Of a DNA stretch of 64,000 nt, positions 57,704-64,000 are shown piece after piece. Within the stretch, counting starts at the first letter, position 1. Each line of letters starts with the position of its first letter. The stretch spans positions 1 through 64,000 of the forward strand of contig JAIVFJ010000093.1 of NCBI GenBank assembly GCA_025765615.1, in the 5' to 3' direction. The notes below the pieces were generated by a model. The model was not told where the DNA came from. It did not search any database and was given only the letters and a program-made list of their open reading frames with translations. Origin of the DNA: Zopfochytrium polystomum. Taxonomy: Eukaryota; Chytridiomycota; Chytridiomycetes; Chytridiales; Chytridiaceae. A program made the translations under genes and the position numbers.

Positions 57704-58397
57704 CTATGCCAGCAGTTGAGCAGACACTGAGTCACTCGGTCTGCAGCCATTGTACAGAATAATAATAATAATAATGGCACAAATAATAATAGTGACAGGT
57801 GACGCAGGCGCGACAACAAGTGTCAGTCGGTGGCTTATGTGGACAACCAATAATAATAAAATAATAATATATACAGCAGAGTCCAAGCCGAATGCGTGTA
57901 TAACGCGCTTCGAGACAGGTGGATAATCCTCACAATTATCAGTGAAAAAGTGGGTATACACTCTTTTATTTGAGGTCACAGGCTTGACGGCCTGTCGGCC
58001 TCACAGTACGGCCTGTCAGGCACCCTGTCCCTAGGCAGTCAGGCAGTCTCCGTCAGTCACCGAAAAAGAAAATATGTTGAGAAAACCCTGGCGCAACAGA
58101 AACTGTTAAGATAAAAGTAGTAAAAGCAGGCCCAATAATAAAGATGGGTCAGCCGCAAATACACTTTGATAACGCCTTGGAAACTAAAGAATCGGGAATA
58201 ATAATAGGGGTCCCAATCCTTGTGCTTTTATGACAGGTACACTTGTTTTTGTGAATAAAATACCTAGACTTTATCACTGAGACCTCGAGTGTGGTCTCAC
58301 ACACTGGCTTGCGCTGTTGACAAATACTCTGAGTATTAAGTGGAACAGAAATCTGGTGTTAACAGTTTCCTCCTCCTCTGCTCAAGCAGATAACATC

Positions 58398-58710
58398 TGT
58401 CAGGAACATGGCAGGACAAGGCAAGGCAAGGCAGAGAAGGAACTGAGAGGAGTGATGATTGTATTGGAAACAATAATTCACTTGAGGGATGGGACAGGTC
58501 CCCCATCCACGTTTTACACCTTTTGAGAATCTTCCTTGTCAAGACTCAAAGAAAGTTCCAGAAAGAGCAATTAGTAATACAATGATACCAATGATACCAA
58601 TGACAACAAGACAAGTCAGGAAAGCAAAGAAGGTTCCAGAAGGTTCCACAAGGTTCCATGAAGGAATGTTCCAGAAGGTTCCAGAGGTTTCCAGAGGGTG
58701 ATTCATAACA
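58398..58710 (-). mobile_element. solo LTR of the Ty3/gypsy element
   Basis: Begins TGTCAGGAAC and ends GTGATTCATAACA, the reverse complement of the LTR ends at 9104-9456. 313 bp, lacking some GGAACCTTCTGG units. Flanked by ACATC (58393-58397) and ATATC (58711-58715), a 5-bp target duplication with one change. Left by recombination between the two LTRs of a full copy. Confidence 0.93.
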
Positions 58711-59010
58711 ATATCGGAGAGGTTTTTACCCTGTGGCAGTCACGCTTGCCTAGCAACTATTATAGCATGCATACCATCATTATGTATCAATAATTCACAA
58801 CATAGTTTTTCTCTTTCTCCCCAAGTTGGGGAGAAGGACCACCCACAAACACACATCTCCACTTCATTCACTCCCTCCACTCACCCACTCAGAGTAGGCT
58901 GTTTACAATTGTTTTACCAGTTCGTTGTGGATCGTATTCTGAAACTAACTTTATTGGGCTGTTGTCTAGGGAATGTTTCAACCCCACTACTTGCCCAGTC
59001 CAAAAAGAGG

Positions 59011-59875
59011 GGTCGGAAGGTCTGTTGAGGTGAACCTGGAGTGACGAGGACAACAAGGCGTTGGCAGGCAACTTGGTTTCTTAATTTAGAAGTAGTAATT
59101 AAATATTGTTCTTGTTATTTTCTCTAGTTCATTATGGCCTGACGCGTCCTTCAGTCGAGAATGAGAATCCAAGCATATATCATCCCTCATCCTTTGAGCC
59201 ATGAGCGCTGGAATTGCACTTGAAATGCGGAGCAGTGCTGAGCTACTCTGGATTCCGCCTTAACCACACCCACTCGCATGGGATGGCATATGCCTGATGC
59301 AGGGAGCGGATGTCGTAGCAAGAACCTTGGCGTCATGGAGTTCCAAGCTAAGTGCTAAGCATACTGCGGACACTTTTTTACAACCTTCCGGTTAAAAGAA
59401 GAATAGGATACTTTGAATGTATTAACAAATCTGAAGCACTGCATTCTGCTTTATCAGACTCCGCTGTCCTTGAGATTAAGTCAGTTTAACGTGGGACTGA
59501 AAAATAACCTCGTTTTATCCTTGTTTTTTGGGTGAAATAGGATAAGTGCCGTATGGGATAGAAGTTTTGGGTTGTCGGAAGAATCACCATTTCGTGTCGA
59601 ATAAAGCGGAGAGCCGTGCGGCCTTGTCAGCAAATGCCTGCCTGCGGGACGAACCGGATCTCGCGCATCGATCGGAGACGGCAGGGCAGTGGGCTAATAT
59701 CATTTTAGACGACGAATCACTCCTCCGCTGCTCGCCGCCGCCACCGCCGCCACAGCCCTCCACTCCAAAAAAGGTTGAACGCGAGCTCCCCAGCAGAGCG
59801 ATTCGAGCAAGCAAACGACTCCCGAACGAAACACTGCTTACCCCTCCGGTACCTTTCACACACCAAAAGCGGCCC
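59011..59875. other. spacer upstream of the DUF1932 gene
   Basis: No supported gene. A frame from 59546 runs into the next gene but has no features until its own Met at 59876. Confidence 0.55.
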
Positions 59876-60980
59876 ATGGCCGTCATCCTGATCATGTCGT
59901 GCGGCGCCATGGGCGCCGCCCTCGCGCAGCTGCTGGTGCTCGCCGGCCACCGCGTCCTCTTCCCGGGCAAGGGCCGCAGCCCCGCCACTCTCGCGCGGGC
60001 GAGCGCGGCGGGGGGTGACGGTGCACGCGGACCAGACGCTCGCGGAGCTGTGGGCGGCGAACTCGGCGGGCCCCGCCGCGGAGCGGGTCTCGGTCGTCGC
60101 GTCGGTGCTGCCGCCGTCCGAGGCGACCGCGTTCGCCGCCGAGTTTGCCCGCTGCGTGCGCGACGCTGCCGCCGCCAAAGGTACCACCGCCGCCGCCGCC
60201 GCCGCCGACGAAGGTGACGCGGAGGAGAAGGGCCTGTTCTTGGAGCTGAACGCCGTAGCGCCTGCGACGTCTGCGGCGATCGCGGCGCAGTGGTTTGCGC
60301 CGCCCGGTGGTGGTGGTGGTGGGGAGGGGGTCGGCGACAGGTGGACGTACGTGGACGGATGCATTATCGGGCTGCCGCCCGTGTTCGGCGACGCGGCGCG
60401 GCCGTCGCTGGACTCGCTGGTGCACAACCCGGCGGTGTACCTCGCGGCGGCGTTCGACGTCGCGGCGGTTTCGCGCGCGCGGGACCTGCTCACGGCCGGC
60501 GGGTGGCGGGTGCGGGTTCTCGACGGCGGCGGCGAGGGCGGGTTGGTCGGAGCAACCAAGGCGCTCAAGATGTCGTACTCGTCAGTGGCGAAGGGGGTGA
60601 TGGGGCTGACGACGTCGGCGGCGCTTTCCGCGTCGTCGTACTCGGCGTCGACGCGGGACGCGCTGGCGCGGGAGCTGGCCGAGTCGCTGCCGGGGGTCGC
60701 GCAGTTTGCGGAGCGGCAGATGCGGAACGTGGTGCCAAAGTCGACGCGGTTCGTGGGCGAGATGGAGGAGATTGCGGCGTATGTCGGCGCGACGACCGGC
60801 GCCGACGAGCTCGCCGCGCTGTGGACGGGCATGGCCGGACTGTATTCGTTCGTCAGCCGCGCAAAGGGCAACGAGAAGGGCGACGAGATCGACTCGACGC
60901 TGAGGTCGTTTGGGAGCCGTGTTTCCGCAGAGCTGGAACTGCGTCGACAGCAGCAGCAGCAGCAGCAGCAAAAGGAGTGA
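59876..60980 (+). CDS. NAD(P)-binding dehydrogenase with DUF1932 C-terminal domain, one apparent frameshift
   Basis: About 367 residues when the frame is kept. The N-terminus MAVILIMSCGAMGAALAQ is a dinucleotide-binding Rossmann motif of the 6-phosphogluconate/3-hydroxyisobutyrate dehydrogenase type. The C-terminal helical domain (ATKALKMSYSSVAKGVMGL) matches the DUF1932 type found behind such Rossmann folds. Expected cytosolic oxidoreductase; substrate unknown. Frame breaks at the six-base G-run 60010-60015: removing one G joins ASAAG to VTVHADQTL, good family sequence on both sides. The start was taken at 59876 because it begins the Rossmann strand. The C-terminus ends in poly-Gln from a CAG repeat (60949-60971). 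Confidence 0.83.
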
Positions 60981-61505
60981 AGTGCGGAGGAGCATCGGGG
61001 TGAAGAGAGCGCAGTAGGGTCGCGGCAATAAAAGTCATCGGCCATCGCGTGCCAGCCTCAATCTAGTAAATTTAATGTTTGAGTCAAAGGGGCGGGTAAC
61101 ATTCCGCGTCCTAATGCCAACCAGCTTCGCGCAAACGATCGTTGGGCTCTCGCTCCCACGCACACTTCACATCGACGAGTGAACTCTTTGCAAGTCCCAT
61201 GATGCGAGGCTTGTGACAGCAGCTTTTTGACAGAGGCCTGTGCAGGCTTTCTCATGAACAAGGAGAGAGAAAAGGTTTTGCAGCCTACGTCACTAAGCGG
61301 GCGCCATTTTCGCTTCCAATTGCGGCTTACACCCTCAGACCCAATGAAAAGAAAGAGGGGAATCACAGGCACCCGGGCCACTAAATTGCTGCAGCAAAAC
61401 CACAAACGCCCACATTCCCAGCCCACCGCACCAACCCAACTCCCCCTTCCGCAATTCCATTCCCCACGGCCCGTCTCATATTAGCCCGAAACTTCTTCGC
61501 TTTCT
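60981..61505. other. convergent spacer
   Basis: 3'-3' region between the dehydrogenase and threonine synthase genes. Nothing supported. Confidence 0.6.
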
Positions 61506-62948
61506 TCACAGCTCCTCGTTGGCGTAGAGAGGATACTTGAGGCCGGATCCCTGTTTTATGTTTAAGTTTTGTTTCCAAAGAGTGGTCAGACACAATTTCT
61601 TGTGCACGGCAACAGCGAGACACAAGCACGCACCAGACACACGCTCTCACACACACACACTCACACAAACAAACACACACACTAGAAAAACAAAAAGCAA
61701 ATCCTCACCGTGTTAAAGACGACAACAGTCTCGTTCGGCTTGACCCAGCCGTCCTTGACGAGCTTGACCAGAGCAGCGAGGCACGCGCCGCCCTCGGGGG
61801 CGGCCCAGACGCCCTCCCACTTGCGGAACCACTCGGACCAGACCTCGATGTCGGCCTCGGAGACGGCGACGGCGGTTCCGTTGGACTCGCGGATGGCTGC
61901 GAGGATGAGGTAGTCGCCGACGGCGACGGGGACGCGAATGCCGGAGGCGTACGATGCGGCGCCGTCGAAGCGCGGGGCGCGGTCGGCGCCGGCGCGGAAG
62001 GCGTTGACGATCGGGCAGCAGCCCTCGGACTGGACTGCGACCATGCGCGGGCGCTTTGCGGCGGGGTCGAGCCAGCCGACGGCGGCGAGCTCGGCAAAGG
62101 CCTTCCACATGCCGACGAGGCCGGTGCCGCCGCCGGTCGGGTAGAGGATGACGTCGGGGAGGCTGGTGGTGCCGCGGGCGCCGAGCTGGAAAAAGAGCTC
62201 GTAGCCCATGGTCTTTTTGCCCTCGATGCGGTAGGGTTCTTTGAGGGTGGAGACGTCAAAGGCGCGGCGGTCGGCGGGGGCGGCGGCGGCAAAGGCCTTT
62301 GCGGCGGCGCCGGCCTGGTCGATCAGGCCTTCGACGAGGTGGGCGGTGGCGCCAAAGGCGCGGACCTCCTTTTTGAAGAGGAGCGGGGTGTCTTGGGGCA
62401 TGAAGACGTCGACGGGCATGCCAGCGCGGGCGCCGTAGGCGGAGAGGGCGGAGCCGGCGTTGCCGGCGGTGGGGATGGTGAGCGAGGCGGCGCGGTTTTC
62501 TTTTGCCTTTGTGACGGCGGCGGAGATGCCGCGGGCCTTGAAGGAGCCAGTGGGGTTGCCGCTCTCGTCCTTGACGAGGACGGTGGGGAAGGCGGACACG
62601 CCAAAGCGGGCGGGGTCGGCGACGACGGCGGCCTCGATGCCGCGGGCGCGCAGCAGCGGCGTGTCGCCCTCGCCGAGCGAGACGACGGCGTCGGTGGAGA
62701 AGGCGGGCAGGAAATGGCGGAACAGCGCCCACATTCCCTGCAGGCTCGGGGCGTGCGGGTCGTCGAGGGCGCGGGCGTGGGCGTCGGCCAGTTCAGCGCG
62801 GCGCGCGGCGATGTACTCGCGAGGGTCGGCGGGGAGGGCGGCCTTGGCGGCGGCCAGATCGTAGCGCGGGTAGAGCACGCCGGGCGCGGACGGCGGGCAT
62901 TCGGGGCAGAGGTTGCGAAGGGCGTGCGGATCGAACGACTTGAGGCAT
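61506..62948 (-). CDS. Threonine synthase, archaeal/plant type (N-terminal exon not placed)
   Basis: PLP enzyme converting O-phosphohomoserine to threonine. The main exon is 61709-62948 and the last is 61506-61550 (GSGLKYPLYANEEL then stop), joined across a 158-nt intron in frame. Motifs: LGEGDTPLL, KDESGNPTGSFKARG with the PLP-binding Lys, PTAGNAGSALSAYG, and the phosphate loop PTGGGTGLVGMW. The visible N-terminus, CLKSFDPHALRNLCPEC, looks like half of a zinc-binding domain common to this type. A CACTAAC branch point and CGCAG acceptor (62949-62951 region) show that an upstream exon exists beyond 62960; I could not place it (a weak candidate lies at about 63089-63200). This type differs from the usual fungal Thr4 enzyme. 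Confidence 0.85.
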
Positions 62949-62950
62949 CT

Positions 62951-63221
62951 GCGCGGGTTAGTGCAACACGTGTGTGTGTGTGTGCGTGTGTGTGTGCGTG
63001 AGCAGGGGATTCGTTTCTGTCAGCGTTGGAGGAGGACGAGCACAGAAGTGAAGGGAGGCGGCGCAGCCGGGACCATCGCAATGCTGGGTTACGCGTGTGG
63101 GTGTGGGTGTGGGGGGCCGTTGGAGTTGCCAACGACGACGACGTCGTATTCGACCGCGGTCACGGTGCACGGCACCGTCGCCCACCACCAGCTTGGTCGG
63201 GGGGGGGGCTCTCTCTCTCTC

Positions 63222-63260
<39 letters not shown>

Positions 63261-63583
63261 TGCCTTGTGCACTCCAAATGTGTGAAGAATGTGCCAGTCG
63301 GCGCCATTTTTTCTCTCTTTTTTTATTTTTATTTTTTTTTTTTTTGGTCTGTTGATAGCTTTCATAGCAGACAGACTGAGAGAGAGAGCGAGAGCGCTAG
63401 AGAGAGAGAGAGGGAGAGAGACCGAGAGAGAGAGAGAGAGAGAGAGGGAGACCGAGAGAGAGCTCTCAGAGAGAGTCGCCTCGGCGATGGCGAGTGCGAT
63501 GGTCGTCGGAAGGGGTTGCGCAATGCTTGTGTATAGAGAGAGTAGACACCTCGGCCAGCAGCACCATGCAAGAGCGAGAGAGA

Positions 63584-63618
<35 letters not shown>

Positions 63619-64000
63619 GAGAGCGAGAGAGAGAGAGAGTGTGTGTGTGCGTGTGTGTGCGTGTTTGATCGTTTTGTTCGCCCAGATTAAAAAGCAAAAT
63701 ACAGTATGGGACATGACCATATCTGTTGTTTTCCCGGTGGTGCGAGTGTACGGTCATATGGGCGTGGTCCGAGTCCGGTTTAGAGACGGACGAGGGCGTT
63801 TTCCCCTTGATATCGCTGGCGACATCGTGACTCCGTGGAGGAGGGGTCTTTCTGAAGATCCGGGGAAGGTGGTGGGGGTCGACCAGTGGCAGTGGGACCG
63901 CGGCGGTCGGAAAGCTGGGGTGGCGGCAGGCAAAGGACTTGGCCATGTGGTGTTACTACTTCAAATGGGTGTGGTAAAGCACTCAATTTCCACGCCCAGT
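62951..64000. repeat. right-end region with CA and GA tracts
   Basis: GT/CA repeat 62970-63000, CT tract 63208-63260, T-rich 63313-63345, GA tracts about 63378-63465 and 63586-63640. It probably includes the missing first exon of the threonine synthase gene. No other gene supported; the last 300 bases show nothing recognisable. Confidence 0.65.

Larger units (their letters stand above)
55817..58005. mobile_element. 2.2-kb insertion with TGTGAG...CTCACA ends
   Basis: Interrupts the repeat tail: GGGGTAC then TGTGAGACTG..., ending ...GGCCTCACA then GTACGGCC. The uninterrupted form GGGGTACGGCC is at copy 1 (about 16976-16986). So it is a 2189-bp insertion with a 4-bp target duplication (GTAC) and 6-bp inverted ends. 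No long coding frame, no LTRs seen. It contains tRNA-like sequences on the minus strand. Class unclear. Confidence 0.7.
54440..59010 (+). repeat. dispersed mosaic repeat, copy 2, with later insertions
   Basis: Counterpart of 15752-17395. The left edge (about 54440-54512) is the inverted copy of 58306-58397 (for example GTATTTTTCAAACAGCGC against GCGCTGTTGACAAATAC), so the unit has inverted ends about 75 bp long. Inside are the 54706-55390 block and tail pieces at 55724-55816, 58006-58303 and 58711-58825. Three insertions absent from copy 1 break it: a SINE, a 2.2-kb element and a solo LTR. No coding capacity seen. Confidence 0.75.

Overview
This window looks like nuclear DNA of a fungus. Coding regions are GC-rich and split by short GT-AG introns (about 50-160 nt), several with a CTAAC branch point just before the acceptor. 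Intergenic DNA is full of microsatellites and homopolymers. The protein families fit a fungus: DHA1-type MFS transporter, heme-thiolate peroxidases, HET domain, a Ty3/gypsy chromovirus and secreted S41-like peptidase. An early-diverging (for example chytrid-like) fungus is possible, but the sequence alone cannot fix the lineage.

Layout. 0.4-2.3 kb: MFS exporter (+). 2.5-3.4 kb: unrecognised, probably broken reading frame. 3.7-8.3 kb: two tandem paralogous multi-pass membrane RING-H2 genes (-) with matching seven-exon structures. 9.1-14.4 kb: a complete LTR retrotransposon with gag, pol and chromodomain, identical 5-bp target duplications and a self-priming type primer-binding site. 15.0 kb: tRNA-Ile(AAT). 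15.5-17.4 kb: first copy of a dispersed mosaic repeat. 18.5-25.2 kb: two tandem universal stress proteins (+) sharing an 18-bp promoter motif, then two divergent secreted heme-thiolate peroxidases. 25.8-34.8 kb: a tandem family of secreted compact kinase-like proteins with Gly/Lys/Ala-rich tails (two genes around one pseudogene). 35.4-43 kb: double GFA/CENP-V protein, zinc-knuckle protein, FAD monooxygenase. 43.4-53.9 kb: damaged carboxylesterase, S41-like peptidase, unknown secreted protein, HET-domain protein. 54.4-58.9 kb: second repeat copy carrying a SINE, a 2.2-kb insertion and a solo LTR. 59.9-63 kb: NAD-binding/DUF1932 dehydrogenase and an archaeal/plant-type threonine synthase.

One pattern cuts across the annotation. 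Six loci need a one-base removal from a homopolymer to keep frame (eight sites in all), and every site is an insertion, never a deletion. This is more easily read as residual long-read assembly error than as six independent gene deaths. The carboxylesterase also has a 10-bp duplication that such error does not explain.

The most unusual content is the secreted kinase-like family with polybasic tails and the membrane RING pair. The stress proteins and peroxidases lie together and carry bZIP-type motifs (TGACTCA, TGACGTC) upstream, so joint stress control is a reasonable inference.
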